Below, piece after piece: positions 19,079 through 28,103 of a DNA stretch of 64,000 bases (position 1 is the stretch's first letter; each line of letters begins with the position of its first letter). Below the pieces are notes generated by a model. That model did no database searches. It saw only the letters and a list, made by a program, of their open reading frames with translations, and was not told the origin of the DNA. The stretch lies in assembly GCF_001429245.1 (NCBI RefSeq), contig NZ_LMJE01000009.1, positions 1 through 64,000 of the forward strand, read 5' to 3'. The position numbers were made by a program, and so were the translations under genes. This stretch comes from Rhizobium sp. Root274. GTDB lineage: Bacteria > Pseudomonadota > Alphaproteobacteria > Rhizobiales > Rhizobiaceae.

Positions 19079-19516
19079 TCAATCCTTGCTGTTCTGTCGT
19101 GCGGCCAGGCCTTCTGCAGCCCGGGCATGGCTCGCATGCCCCTCCGGCGAAACCACTTCGGCAAAGTCCTCCATCTCGTAAAAGCTGCGGATCTCGATTT
19201 CGCTCGGCCCTGGCATCGGGTTCGGGCAGCGCTTCACCCAGGCCACCGCCTCGTCCATGTCTTTGACTTCCCAGATCCAATAGCCAGCGACCAGTTCGCG
19301 AGTTTCGGCAAACGGCCCGTCGATCACCCGCCGGCTGTCGCCATCGAAGGCGATCCGCTTGCCGAGCTTCGACGGCTTCAAGCCATCGCCCGACAGCATT
19401 ACACCGGCCGCCACCAGCTCTTCGTTGAATTTGCCCATGGCTTCGAGAAGCTCGGCGGACGGCAGCACGCCCTCTTCGCTGTCCTCGGTCGCCTTCACCA
19501 TCACCATCACGCGCAT
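19079..19516 (-). CDS. YCII/DGPF domain protein
   Basis: The 145-residue protein (MRVMVMVKATEDSEEGVLPS) carries the signature VIDGPFAETRELVAGYWIWE near residues 65-84, the DGPF motif that gives this YCII-related family its older name. Family members are small dimeric proteins of unknown activity commonly encoded with ECF41/ECF42 sigma factors, as seen here. The start is supported by GAGAGGAGATACGAC. It is the first gene of the operon YCII-VOC-sigma. Confidence 0.85.
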   Translation of the reverse strand: MRVMVMVKATEDSEEGVLPSAELLEAMGKFNEELVAAGVMLSGDGLKPSKLGKRIAFDGDSRRVIDGPFAETRELVAGYWIWEVKDMDEAVAWVKRCPNPMPGPSEIEIRSFYEMEDFAEVVSPEGHASHARAAEGLAARQNSKD

Positions 19517-19586
19517 GTCGTATCTCCTCTCGTTCAAGGGCCGCACCGGCGATCCCTGCCTCCCTAACGAACGAGTAAAGCGCAAT

Positions 19587-19592
19587 TCGACA
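19587..19592 (-). promoter_or_regulatory. Candidate ECF42-type -35 element (TGTCGA)
   Basis: On the minus strand TGTCGA lies 71 bases before the YCII start, followed about 13-17 bases later by CGTTCGTTAG. As I recall it, ECF42 targets share TGTCGA at -35 and a CG-T type -10, so the operon is probably transcribed by its own sigma factor. The -10 part is uncertain. Confidence 0.45.
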
Positions 19593-19641
19593 CGCGTTGG
19601 TGAAAAAAATTTGTCTTGCGCTTGCGTGATTTGGCGGCCGC

Positions 19642-20361
19642 TCAATACCGCGTCGTCAGATCCGTCAACCAGACCGGCGAGAGCTCGACGAGCACCGTCT
19701 CCACCCGCTTGTCGAGCCCGCTCACCACCAGCAGCCCCGTCACGAGCAGCAGCACCCCGAACAACGCCTTGCCACGCTGCCCGATCGTCAATAGCTGACC
19801 CCGCATCCGCTGGATCGCCGCCTTCGACAGGCTCCCGATCAGGATCAGCGGTAGCGCTGCTCCGATCCCGAAGGCGAGCATGGCAATCACCACCTGGCCC
19901 AGGTTCTCGCCCCGCGCCGCCAAGAGCGAGGCGGCGCCGAGTGTCGGCCCGACGCAAGGGCTCCACACTGCCCCAAGCAGCAGGCCAACGAGAAACTGAC
20001 CTTTCAGCCCGCTGTCATTGAATCCGCCCAGGCGTTGCCCTGACCAGTTGGCGACGGGGCCTGCCGCCAGCGCAAATCGCGCTTGTGCTGCGGGAACGAG
20101 CAGCAGCAGTCCAAGTCCGATCAAAAGCATTCCGCCGAAGGTACGGAAAATCGTAAAGTCGAGCCCGATCGAAAAGCCGATCAGCGCCACGAACAGCCCG
20201 ATTGTCACGAAAGACAGGCATAAGCCGGTCGCAAGAGCCAGCGGCCCGTAGCGATGCCGTTCGACAGCAGAGGCAAGCACAATCGGCACCAGCGGCAGCG
20301 TGCAGGGATTGAGCAGCGACAGCACGCCCGCGAGCAAGGCTAAGACCCCGCTGCTCAGCAT
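19642..20361 (-). CDS. CcdA/DsbD-beta type thiol transporter
   Basis: The 239-residue membrane protein begins MLSSGVLALLAGVLSLLNPC and has six or so hydrophobic helices. Two conserved cysteines occur in proline contexts, NPCTLP near residue 19 and SPCVGP near residue 135, the redox pair that moves electrons from cytoplasmic thioredoxin across the inner membrane. The gene begins four bases after a periplasmic thioredoxin gene, so together they resemble a split DsbD (beta plus gamma domains). The final residues LSPVWLTDLTTRY are periplasmic or cytoplasmic tail. Confidence 0.85.
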   Translation of the reverse strand: MLSSGVLALLAGVLSLLNPCTLPLVPIVLASAVERHRYGPLALATGLCLSFVTIGLFVALIGFSIGLDFTIFRTFGGMLLIGLGLLLLVPAAQARFALAAGPVANWSGQRLGGFNDSGLKGQFLVGLLLGAVWSPCVGPTLGAASLLAARGENLGQVVIAMLAFGIGAALPLILIGSLSKAAIQRMRGQLLTIGQRGKALFGVLLLVTGLLVVSGLDKRVETVLVELSPVWLTDLTTRY

Positions 20362-20365
20362 CGTC

Positions 20366-20773
20366 TCACCGCTTGAGCGTAGAGGCAAACAGCGCCTCGA
20401 CGGATTGCGGATTGGTATCGCCCACGGTCCGCTGCGTCTCGTTTGCCCCGTCAAAGGCAATCAGCGTCGAGCGGCTCTGGGCGCCCAGGCTGCGCATCTC
20501 GTCCTTCTGCGTGTCGACATCGACCTGCAGCACCAGCACATCGGAAAATTCCGGCTTCTTCGCCAGTTCCGCCATGATCCGCTGCTGCGCCTGACAGGTG
20601 CTGCACCAGCTCGCGGTCACGTCCACCACAACGGGCTTGCCCGCCGATTTTGCCGCTTCAAAGGCTGATGCCTCGAAGGGCCTGACCTCGATCGCCTGCG
20701 CCATCCCGGCTGCCAAGGTCATGCAGGCGGCAAGGGTCGCCGCTGCCAGTCTCTTCCCATAGGTCATGCGCAT
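20366..20773 (-). CDS. Periplasmic thioredoxin-like protein, DsbD-gamma type
   Basis: The 135-residue product has a signal peptide (residues 1-27, MTYGKRLAAATLAACMTLAA region ending AGMAQA) and a thioredoxin fold with WCSTC (C57, C60) followed by QAQQRIMAELAK. A cis-proline is not obvious in the text STLIAFD, unlike classical thioredoxins, which fits the looser DsbD-gamma type. The ATG at 20773 after AAGGGAGTGGTTTTC is chosen; a GTG three codons upstream leaves no room for a ribosome-binding site. The gene lies four bases upstream of the CcdA-like gene. Confidence 0.82.
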   Translation of the reverse strand: MRMTYGKRLAAATLAACMTLAAGMAQAIEVRPFEASAFEAAKSAGKPVVVDVTASWCSTCQAQQRIMAELAKKPEFSDVLVLQVDVDTQKDEMRSLGAQSRSTLIAFDGANETQRTVGDTNPQSVEALFASTLKR

Positions 20774-20847
20774 GAAAACCACTCCCTTGGTTGTCGTGAT
20801 ACGTCTTATCTTTGGGCAGGACGCTCTCCCGCCCCAACCTCAAACAC

Positions 20848-21492
20848 TCAGCGCGCTGGCGCCATGCCGCGCTTAGCCCGCCGCCGCTCCATGATGCGTG
20901 GCCGCACCAGCCGGTAACCGAGCAGCACGATCGCCACCACGATGTAGAAGGCCGGCTCCGCCGAAATCACCTTCAACGACAGCGCATAATGCAGCACCGC
21001 CACGATCAGCACCGGATAAACCAGCTTGTGCAGCTTGTTCCATCGCGGCCCCAACCGCCGGATCGAGGCTCTGTTCGACGTGACAGCGAGCGGGATCAGC
21101 ATCAAAAGCCCGGCCATGCCCAGCATGATATAGGGCCGCTTCAGGATGTCGCCGGCAATCGACGAGAAGATCAGCCCCCGATCAAGCGTCAGATAGACGG
21201 TGAAATGCGCCAGCACATAGTAGAAGGCGAGAAGTCCGAGTGCACGCCTGTAGCTAATTAGGTTCATGCCGAAGAGATCGCGCAACGGCGTGACAGCAAG
21301 CCCCAGACAGAGAAACCTGAGCGCCCAGAGCCCGAGGAGATGCTCGAAGGCGCGGACAGGATCGGCCCCAAGCCCGCCGAAAATGCCGAGGTAGAAGGCA
21401 TAGAGCCCGGGCGTCAGTCCGACCGCATAAAGCGCCCAGATCGAGGCCGGCTTGTAGCGGGCGGGCAGGGCAGGGAATGCGAGCGTGGCCAT
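20848..21492 (-). CDS. msrQ: Heme-binding membrane subunit MsrQ of the MsrPQ system
   Basis: The 214-residue protein has about six transmembrane helices and conserved histidines in ALRFLCLGLAVTPLRDLFGM, FYYVLAHFTVYLTLD and LHKLVYPVLIVAVLHYALSL that fit the two-heme YedZ/MsrQ family. MsrQ passes quinone-pool electrons to the periplasmic methionine sulfoxide reductase MsrP. The start codon overlaps the msrP stop by one base (TGATG), so the two are translationally coupled. Confidence 0.93.
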   Translation of the reverse strand: MATLAFPALPARYKPASIWALYAVGLTPGLYAFYLGIFGGLGADPVRAFEHLLGLWALRFLCLGLAVTPLRDLFGMNLISYRRALGLLAFYYVLAHFTVYLTLDRGLIFSSIAGDILKRPYIMLGMAGLLMLIPLAVTSNRASIRRLGPRWNKLHKLVYPVLIVAVLHYALSLKVISAEPAFYIVVAIVLLGYRLVRPRIMERRRAKRGMAPAR

Positions 21493-22457
21493 CAGTAGAA
21501 CTTCGTCAGATCCATGCCGGCATAAAGCCCGGCGACCTCGTCGGCATAACCGTTGAACGGCAGCGTATCGATGCGCGCCCCGCCGAATAGCCCGTCGGCC
21601 TCGCCGATCCGCCGCTCCGTCGCCTGGCTCCAGCGCGGATGGTCGACGGCCGGATTGACATTGGCATAGAAGCCGTATTCCGACGCCTGCAACTGGTTCC
21701 AGGTCGATGGCGGCTCCTTGTCGGTCAGTGTAATCTTGACGATCGACTTGATGCCCTTGAAGCCATATTTCCAGGGAACGACGAGCCGGATCGGCGCGCC
21801 GTTCTGGTTCGGCAGCGTCTCCCCGTAAAGCCCGGTCGCCAGGATCGCCAGCGGATGACGCGCTTCGTCGAGCCTGAGGCCCTCAACATAGGGCCAGTTC
21901 AGCGACTGGAAGATGCCGGCCTGTCCCTGCATTTCCTCCGGCCGCACAAGCGTTTCGAAGGCGACATATTTCGCCGAGCCCAGCGGTTCGACCCGATCGA
22001 GCAGCGCGGAGATCGGGAAGCCGATCCAGGGGATCACCATCGACCACGCCTCGACGCAGCGCATGCGGTACACGCGCTCCTCCATCGGAAACTCTTTCAG
22101 GATCGTCTCGATGTCGATGACCTGGGGCTTTGCCACCATGCCACCCACTTCGATCGTCCACGGGCGGGTGTTGAGCGAGCCGGCATTCTTGGCCGGATCT
22201 TCCTTGCCCGTGCCGAACTCGTAGAAATTGTTGTAGCTCGTCACATCCTCCTTCGAGGTCAGCTTGTCGTCCACCTTATAGGCGCTGGGCTTGGCGGTGA
22301 GCGGCACGGTCAGCTGGGCGGCGCCCGCCATCGAGGGCAGTGCCGCGGCCGCCGCAAGCCCTCCGGCGGCGGCTCCGATGAACTCGCGGCGGCGCAGATA
22401 AAGCGACTTCGGCGTGATGGCGCTTTCGGCGATGGGGGTAGGGCGGTAGCGGGACAT
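21492..22457 (-). CDS. msrP: Periplasmic methionine sulfoxide reductase catalytic subunit MsrP
   Basis: The 321-residue protein is the molybdopterin enzyme formerly called YedY, which repairs oxidised methionine in periplasmic proteins. A twin-arginine signal is visible ([13 protein letters not shown], residues 21-33), and the molybdenum-ligand cysteine is in [14 protein letters not shown] near residue 140. The [13 protein letters not shown] and [20 protein letters not shown] blocks are conserved. It is the first gene of the msrPQ operon, which fits the redox theme of the surrounding genes. Confidence 0.95.
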   Translation of the reverse strand: MSRYRPTPIAESAITPKSLYLRRREFIGAAAGGLAAAAALPSMAGAAQLTVPLTAKPSAYKVDDKLTSKEDVTSYNNFYEFGTGKEDPAKNAGSLNTRPWTIEVGGMVAKPQVIDIETILKEFPMEERVYRMRCVEAWSMVIPWIGFPISALLDRVEPLGSAKYVAFETLVRPEEMQGQAGIFQSLNWPYVEGLRLDEARHPLAILATGLYGETLPNQNGAPIRLVVPWKYGFKGIKSIVKITLTDKEPPSTWNQLQASEYGFYANVNPAVDHPRWSQATERRIGEADGLFGGARIDTLPFNGYADEVAGLYAGMDLTKFY

Positions 22458-22619
22458 GGTCGACCTCGTAAAGCTCCGGAATGCCTTCCATATGACATAG
22501 GAGACGGACCGCAGGAAAACAGAGTTTCACTGCCGGGAAAAGAAGTCGTGCAGGAACAATTTCGTGTAGGCTCTGACAGGACTTGATCTGTAAGAAATCC
22601 CGCTCCGGCGCGACTGACG

Positions 22620-23237
22620 TTAATCGCACCAGCTCAGCTTGTGCCCTTCCCAGCGATGCGCAAGCCCCTGGGCAATCAAGGTGTTGCCGATCGACTGCCC
22701 GTCCTGCATCACCACGCGCAGCTTGCGGCCATACTTGTCGGTATCTCGCCGCTCCTGCTGCTCGAGCGTCAGGCCTTCGCCGTTCAACGTCTCAAGCAGC
22801 GCCACCTGCGCCTGATGCCCAAGCTGCCGTTCCCGTTCGCAGGCCGGCTGGCTGATTTCAGGCGTGTTGATGTCGGAGATCCGGTATTTCTCCCCCCGGT
22901 ACCAGAACGTATCGCCGTCGACGACGCAGTTGATGCGGGTCGCCGAGGCGCAGATCGAGAATGTCGCGCTGATCGGTTCGGCCCTCGAAGATACTGAGCC
23001 GGTGGTGGAGAAGTCGATCAGGCCGGCGGCATCTGCGAGGATGGTGGCAGGAGCCAGTCGTGGCGCCGGGATGAGACCCGAATAGATGCCGATCCCGCCG
23101 AGGAACAGGATGGTCGCCAGCCGCAAGGGAATGAAGTCGGTCGGCCGCCTCTGGGAACGGGGCGGCGGCGGTGGGCCGGCCAATTTCTGCCGGGCATCCT
23201 TGAGCAACAGCACGCGGGCGGGTTTCCGTGTCATCAT
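22620..23237 (-). CDS. Secreted or membrane-anchored thermonuclease-like protein
   Basis: The 205-residue protein has a basic, proline-rich cytoplasmic start, one hydrophobic anchor (about residues 40-58) and a C-terminal staphylococcal-nuclease domain: VVDGDTFWYRGEKYRISDIN near 107-126, CERERQLG with catalytic-type Arg/Glu, and DTDKYGRKLRVV near 166-177. It ends WEGHKLSWCD as do many rhizobial relatives. The start has AAGGAGGCGTC; ATG at 23237 or the next codon are equally possible. It is divergent from ilvD. Confidence 0.82.
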   Translation of the reverse strand: MMTRKPARVLLLKDARQKLAGPPPPPRSQRRPTDFIPLRLATILFLGGIGIYSGLIPAPRLAPATILADAAGLIDFSTTGSVSSRAEPISATFSICASATRINCVVDGDTFWYRGEKYRISDINTPEISQPACERERQLGHQAQVALLETLNGEGLTLEQQERRDTDKYGRKLRVVMQDGQSIGNTLIAQGLAHRWEGHKLSWCD

Positions 23238-23470
23238 GACGCCTCCTTCTCGCCGTTAAAGATAGGTGACAGGTCTTGCGTCGGGCTTAATGCGATCACT
23301 CAAATGCGATCGGTTCTGCGGGTCGAACCCGGCCAAACCGTACCGAATTCAGGGAAGCTGCTAGTGACAGGCTCGCTGCCTTGGCTTAGATCCTTTCCAA
23401 AAAGGACTCCGCGCGCTGAGCGCCACTGGGCGTTTGTCTGCGGGTCAGAACCATCACCGAGGTAACACCC

Positions 23471-25306
23471 ATGCCAGTCTATCGTTCGAGAACCACCACC
23501 CACGGCCGCAACATGGCGGGTGCGCGCGGCCTCTGGCGCGCCACCGGCATGAAGGATGGCGATTTCGGCAAGCCGATCATCGCGGTCGTCAATTCCTTCA
23601 CCCAGTTTGTGCCCGGCCACGTCCACCTGAAGGACTTGGGCCAGCTTGTTGCCCGCGAAATCGAAGCCGCCGGCGGTGTTGCCAAGGAATTCAACACGAT
23701 CGCCGTCGATGACGGCATCGCCATGGGCCATGACGGCATGCTCTATTCGCTGCCGTCGCGCGAGATCATCTCCGACTCGGTCGAATACATGGTCAACGCC
23801 CATTGCGCCGATGCCATGGTCTGCATTTCGAACTGCGACAAGATCACGCCCGGCATGCTCTCGGCCGCCATGCGCCTCAACATCCCCGCGGTCTTCGTCT
23901 CCGGTGGTCCGATGGAAGCCGGCAAGGCGATCCTGCAGGGCCGCAAGGTCGCACTCGACCTGGTCGACGCCATGGTGGCGGCCGCCGACGACAAGATCTC
24001 CGACGCCGATGTCGACGAAATCGAAAAGGCCGCCTGTCCGACCTGCGGCTCCTGCTCCGGCATGTTTACCGCCAATTCGATGAACTGCCTGACCGAAGCA
24101 CTCGGCCTGTCGCTGCCCGGCAACGGCTCGACGCTCGCCACCCACGCCGACCGCAAGCGCCTCTTCGTCGAGGCCGGTCACCTGATCGTCGATCTCGCCC
24201 GTCGTTACTACGAGCAGGACGACGAGAGCGTGCTTCCGCGCAATATCGCCTCGAAGGCCGCCTTCGAAAACGCCATGGCCCTCGACATCGCCATGGGCGG
24301 CTCGACCAATACGGTCCTGCACATCCTGGCGGCCGCCCATGAGGGCGAGATCGATTTCACCATGGACGATATTGACCGCCTGTCGCGCCGCGTGCCCTGC
24401 CTTTCCAAGGTCGCGCCTGCCAAGCAGGACGTGCATATGGAAGACGTCCACCGCGCCGGCGGCATCATGCGCATCCTCGGCGAGCTCGACCGTGGTGGCC
24501 TGATCAACCGCGATTGCCCGACCGTGCATGCCGAAACGCTTGGCCATGCCATCGACCGCTGGGACATCACCCGCACCAATTCCGAAACCGTGCGCGAATT
24601 CTTCAAGGCCGCACCCGGTGGCGTCCGCACCACTCAAGCCTTCTCCCAGGCCTCGCGCTGGGACGATCTCGACACCGACGGCGAAACCGGTGTCATCCGC
24701 TCGGTTGAACATCCCTTCTCCAAGGATGGCGGTCTCGCGGTCCTCAAGGGCAACATCGCGCTCGACGGCTGCATCGTGAAGACGGCCGGCGTCGATGAAT
24801 CGATCCTGAAGTTCAAGGGCCCCGCCCGCGTCTTCGAAAGCCAGGACGCCGCCGTAAAGGCGATCCTGTCCAACCACATCGTCGCGGGCGATGTTGTCGT
24901 CATCCGCTACGAAGGCCCGAAGGGCGGCCCGGGCATGCAGGAAATGCTCTATCCGACGAGCTATCTGAAGTCGAAGGGCCTCGGCAAGGTCTGCGCGCTG
25001 ATCACCGACGGCCGTTTCTCCGGCGGCACCTCGGGCCTCTCGATCGGCCATGCCTCGCCGGAAGCAGCCCAGGGCGGCGCCATCGGTCTCGTCCGCGAAG
25101 GCGACCTGATCGACATCGACATCCCCAACCGTACGATCAACCTCGTTGTCGACCCGGCCGAACTGGAACGTCGCCGCGCCGAGCAGGATGCAAAGGGCTG
25201 GTTCCCTGCCGAAAAGCGCAAGCGCAACGTCACGACGGCGCTCAAGGCCTATGCTGCCTTTGCCTCGTCCGCCGACAAGGGCGCCGTGCGCGTCCTGCCG
25301 GAATAA
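23471..25306 (+). CDS. ilvD: Dihydroxy-acid dehydratase
   Basis: The 611-residue enzyme dehydrates 2,3-dihydroxy-isovalerate and -methylvalerate in valine and isoleucine synthesis. Iron-sulfur cysteines are visible in [10 protein letters not shown] (near residue 121) and [20 protein letters not shown] (near 190-207). [24 protein letters not shown] text marks the active-site region near 515. It matches E. coli-type IlvD length. A 233-base leader precedes it without any recognisable attenuator. The large antisense frame across it is a shadow of GC-rich codons. Confidence 0.96.
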   Translation: MPVYRSRTTTHGRNMAGARGLWRATGMKDGDFGKPIIAVVNSFTQFVPGHVHLKDLGQLVAREIEAAGGVAKEFNTIAVDDGIAMGHDGMLYSLPSREIISDSVEYMVNAHCADAMVCISNCDKITPGMLSAAMRLNIPAVFVSGGPMEAGKAILQGRKVALDLVDAMVAAADDKISDADVDEIEKAACPTCGSCSGMFTANSMNCLTEALGLSLPGNGSTLATHADRKRLFVEAGHLIVDLARRYYEQDDESVLPRNIASKAAFENAMALDIAMGGSTNTVLHILAAAHEGEIDFTMDDIDRLSRRVPCLSKVAPAKQDVHMEDVHRAGGIMRILGELDRGGLINRDCPTVHAETLGHAIDRWDITRTNSETVREFFKAAPGGVRTTQAFSQASRWDDLDTDGETGVIRSVEHPFSKDGGLAVLKGNIALDGCIVKTAGVDESILKFKGPARVFESQDAAVKAILSNHIVAGDVVVIRYEGPKGGPGMQEMLYPTSYLKSKGLGKVCALITDGRFSGGTSGLSIGHASPEAAQGGAIGLVREGDLIDIDIPNRTINLVVDPAELERRRAEQDAKGWFPAEKRKRNVTTALKAYAAFASSADKGAVRVLPE

Positions 25307-25449
25307 ACGTGCTCCATCAGTGCAGGAGGCGGTCATCCGCCTTCTGCTCAAGCTCCCGGCTCGCCGCCTTGCAGCCTTGAGGGCACTTAATCCCCTCGAT
25401 GCCGCCCCGAAGTCCCTCTTGCCCTGAAGTCCTTCTTCAAGGAACAGCG

Positions 25450-25878
25450 ATGACCGTACCCTTCAGCCTCGTCGGCATCGACCACGTCGTCTTCATCGTC
25501 GACGACATGGAAAAGGCGCTCCGTTTCTATCACGAGGTCCTCGGCTGCCGCCCCGGCTATTCCTATCCCGCGCTCGGCATGGAGCAGGTCTGGTGCGGCG
25601 CAGCCCTGATCGTGCTGTGGGACATCACCCATCCTGGTGGCCACAAGGCAGCGCCACCGGTCGCAGGCGGCCGCAACGTCGACCACATCTGCATCGCCAC
25701 CGGCCCCTTCGACCATGAGGAACTGCGCGCCCATCTCGCCCGCCACAACGTGACCATAAACCGCGAAGCGATGCATGGCGGCGCCCGCGGCATGGGCCAT
25801 TCCTTCTATGTGCAGGACCCCTTCGGCAACACGATCGAGATCAAGGGCCCTGCCGAATATCCGGATGGGCGCGGCTGA
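25450..25878 (+). CDS. VOC family (glyoxalase-fold) protein
   Basis: The 142-residue protein (MTVPFSLVGIDHVVFIVDDM) has the two beta-alpha-beta-beta-beta modules of the vicinal-oxygen-chelate fold. Candidate metal ligands are H12 in GIDHVVF, the histidine in VDHICIAT, and the glutamate in DPFGNTIEIKG. This arrangement resembles lactoylglutathione-lyase-like and fosfomycin-resistance-like proteins; the substrate is unknown. CAAGGAACAGCG precedes the start. It follows ilvD by 143 bases and may be cotranscribed. Confidence 0.8.
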   Translation: MTVPFSLVGIDHVVFIVDDMEKALRFYHEVLGCRPGYSYPALGMEQVWCGAALIVLWDITHPGGHKAAPPVAGGRNVDHICIATGPFDHEELRAHLARHNVTINREAMHGGARGMGHSFYVQDPFGNTIEIKGPAEYPDGRG

Positions 25879-25940
25879 GGCTTGATCACTCCATCGTCAA
25901 GCCCGCCGGCTGGCCATTCCGCCTTTCTCCGCATCCGTCA

Positions 25941-26014
25941 CCCTCGGGCTTGTCCCGAGGGTCTGCCGAGCGAAGACGGTGAACGCGGTAGATGCTCGGC
26001 ACAAGGCCGAGCAT
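25941..26014. repeat. Bipartite palindromic repeat between VOC gene and aldolase gene
   Basis: Two stem-loops sit 30 bases apart: CCCTCGGG (25941-25948) with CCCGAGGG (25954-25961), and ATGCTCGGC (25992-26000) with GCCGAGCAT (26006-26014). The first shares its CCTCGGGCTTG core with the palindromes at 40.8-42.4 kb. The minus-strand frame through it would read MLGLVPSIYR, a peptide I associate with over-predicted proteins at such repeats. The convergent gap 25879-26088 holds no gene. Confidence 0.75.
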
Positions 26015-26088
26015 GACGAACTCGGATGTGCACCGCCTCGGATCATCGTCGGCACTCAGCGTGAGCCGGCCTACCGGGGCAGGGTGCA

Positions 26089-26853
26089 TCAATCCCGGTA
26101 AGACGGATCTTCCTTGTCGAGGCACGACTTCAGGTACGCAAAATGCTTCTCCGCCATGCCGCGATACGGAATCCATCCGTCCGACGTGCCCTGCGCGATC
26201 TCGTCCGACAGCACCGCCAGCGGCTTGCCGGTCGAAAGGGCCAGTACCATCGTCTGCGCCGCCTTCTCGAAGAAGTAGAGATCCTCGAAGGCATCCGCCA
26301 CCGTCTCGCCGGCAACCGACACGCCGTGATTGCCCATCACCAGCACCGCCTTGCCACGGATCATCTCCGCCAGCCGCTCGCCTTCTTCCGCCGCGTCCGC
26401 AATCCCGCCGAAGTCGAGGTCATAACCGATCCGCCCGAAGAACCGCGCCGTGTTGTTGTCGAGCGGCAAAAGCGTCGGGTCCTTGAGGCACGACAGCGCC
26501 ACCGCATAAGGCGAATGGCAATGCAGGATCACACGCGCCTCCGGCAGCATCCGATGCAACGTGCCATGCACGGTCCAGGCGGACGGATCCGGCGCATTGG
26601 GCCGGTTCATGACATCGGGATCGTCAGCATCGAGCAGCAGCAGGTCGCTCGCCTTCACCGTGGCAAAATGCTGCCAGCGCGGGTTGAGCAGGAATTTCCG
26701 CCCATTGGCGGAGACCGCAGCGCTGAAATGATTGCCGACCGACTCACTCCAGCCGAAGCGATGGCAAAGCCGGAAGGCCGCCGCCAGATCCTGACGCAGC
26801 GCAGTCAGCGCTGCATCATCGAGCATGTCGTTTCCGGAAGCTGCGATATTCAT
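26089..26853 (-). CDS. Class II aldolase/adducin family protein
   Basis: The 254-residue protein is a metal-dependent aldolase-fold enzyme. Visible features are WSESVGNHFSAAV near residues 33-45, the zinc motif ILHCHSPYAVAL near 105-116, and a third histidine in VMGNHGVSVAG near 168-178. Members cleave sugar phosphates or decarboxylate/cleave hydroxy acids; the substrate here is unknown. The start codon overlaps the stop of the upstream dioxygenase gene (ATGA), so the two are translationally coupled and probably work in one pathway. Confidence 0.85.
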   Translation of the reverse strand: MNIAASGNDMLDDAALTALRQDLAAAFRLCHRFGWSESVGNHFSAAVSANGRKFLLNPRWQHFATVKASDLLLLDADDPDVMNRPNAPDPSAWTVHGTLHRMLPEARVILHCHSPYAVALSCLKDPTLLPLDNNTARFFGRIGYDLDFGGIADAAEEGERLAEMIRGKAVLVMGNHGVSVAGETVADAFEDLYFFEKAAQTMVLALSTGKPLAVLSDEIAQGTSDGWIPYRGMAEKHFAYLKSCLDKEDPSYRD

Positions 26854-27986
26854 GCCTTGAACCGTCCTTCCGTCGTCAGCGCGCGATAGGTCGAGCGCAT
26901 CTCCTCCCGGTCGGCATAACAGCCGCGCAGATAGCGGTCGCCGCTGGTTGCCGAATAGGCCATGCGCCCATGCACGATGCGGTGATTGTCGAACACCATG
27001 CACTCGCCCGCCTTCATCAGGAAGCGCATCATGAATTTGTCGTCCTGCAGCATTTTGCCAAAACGGCAGAAGGCCGGATAATAGTCATCGAGCACGGTCT
27101 GCGGCAGGTCGAAGAGATCCGCCATGTGCTGGCTGATCGTCAAGCCCGACACCTCGCCATGTTTGTCGAGCTCGATCACCCGCTGCCGCGAGCGCATGTC
27201 GTAGGTGTCATGCTCGCAGAAGAACGGAATATCGATTTCCGACAAGAGCTTGAACCCCTCCGGATCGATCTCCCTGAAAGCATTGGCGACCGCTACGCCG
27301 TCCGAATAGATGCTCATGCCGCCTTCGACGGTGTTCGCCCGGCAATGCAGGAACTGGATGCCCGGCGCATGTTCCTCGGCTGGTGTGTCGGTGTGCAGCT
27401 CCAGCGCCTTGGCGGTGTAAGCGGTGTTGGTCGGGTTGATATGCGTCTTCACATCAAAATATTCGCCGAAAAACGTCGGACGCACATGCCCCATCAGCTT
27501 CACCGTCTGGGTCAGCCCCTCGTTGCTGTCGGGCATGTCGGTCACGATCGTCAGACCCTCGACGATCATGGCTTCGAGCCATTCCGCCACCTTCTTCGCG
27601 TCCCGCATCAGCTCCGGCTGCGAGAAGCGCGGGACATCAGGATAATGGTCGCTGAACCAGGCCTTGCGCGGCAGGTCGGCCGGATCAGGCCGATGTTTGC
27701 CTTCGGTGTAGAGCGAGAGTAGCGACAGCGGAAAGCGCGACACATGGTTCTCACCCGCCCAGCGGATCACCAGCATCCCATCATCGATCTCGGCGCTATC
27801 GGCGCGCGGTGCTGCCGACAGATGAAAGATGTCGAAGCTGCGCTCGCGCGTCGCGCTGTCGAAGGAGGAGGGGCAATTGTCGCGCAGCCAGTAATAGTTG
27901 AAATAAGACTGCTTTCCCTCGGAAAGTGGAACGTGGAGCCCTTTGTCGGCAAGCGTGACGCTACCTGTGGCAACATGCATATTCAT
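26850..27986 (-). CDS. Gamma-butyrobetaine dioxygenase-like 2-oxoglutarate/Fe(II) oxygenase
   Basis: The 378-residue protein has the N-terminal zinc-type domain of the BBOX/TMLD family (FNYYWLRDNCPSSFDSATRE, residues 29-48) and a TauD-like catalytic domain with HTD (H198, D200), the distal histidine in DNHRIVHGR (H339) and 2-oxoglutarate arginines in GDRYLRG (R351, R354). Such enzymes hydroxylate gamma-butyrobetaine or trimethyllysine on the carnitine route. ATG at 27986 after AAGGAAATCCGCG is chosen over one at 28043. It is coupled to a class II aldolase gene and faces a LysR gene. Confidence 0.85.
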   Translation of the reverse strand: MNMHVATGSVTLADKGLHVPLSEGKQSYFNYYWLRDNCPSSFDSATRERSFDIFHLSAAPRADSAEIDDGMLVIRWAGENHVSRFPLSLLSLYTEGKHRPDPADLPRKAWFSDHYPDVPRFSQPELMRDAKKVAEWLEAMIVEGLTIVTDMPDSNEGLTQTVKLMGHVRPTFFGEYFDVKTHINPTNTAYTAKALELHTDTPAEEHAPGIQFLHCRANTVEGGMSIYSDGVAVANAFREIDPEGFKLLSEIDIPFFCEHDTYDMRSRQRVIELDKHGEVSGLTISQHMADLFDLPQTVLDDYYPAFCRFGKMLQDDKFMMRFLMKAGECMVFDNHRIVHGRMAYSATSGDRYLRGCYADREEMRSTYRALTTEGRFKA

Positions 27987-28103
27987 CGCGGATTTCCTTA
28001 AGTCAGGACTGCGGAAAAGATGATCTGATTTGATGATCATCATCCGACTTCCCAGCGGAAACCAGAGTGATTATGCTTATGCTGAGTTAAGCTGGAGGTT
28101 AAG
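27987..28103. promoter_or_regulatory. Divergent control region between dioxygenase operon and lysR
   Basis: This 117-base gap must hold both promoters. It includes a perfect GATGATCATC palindrome at 28032-28041 and the direct pair TTATGCTTATGCTGAGTTA just before lysR. A LysR protein usually binds such a shared region; which element is its site cannot be told. Confidence 0.4.

Noticed and set aside
23300..25351. 683-codon open frame on the minus strand opposite ilvD
   Set aside because: It is the mirror of a well-supported enzyme gene in GC-rich DNA; it has no family resemblance and no ribosome-binding site.
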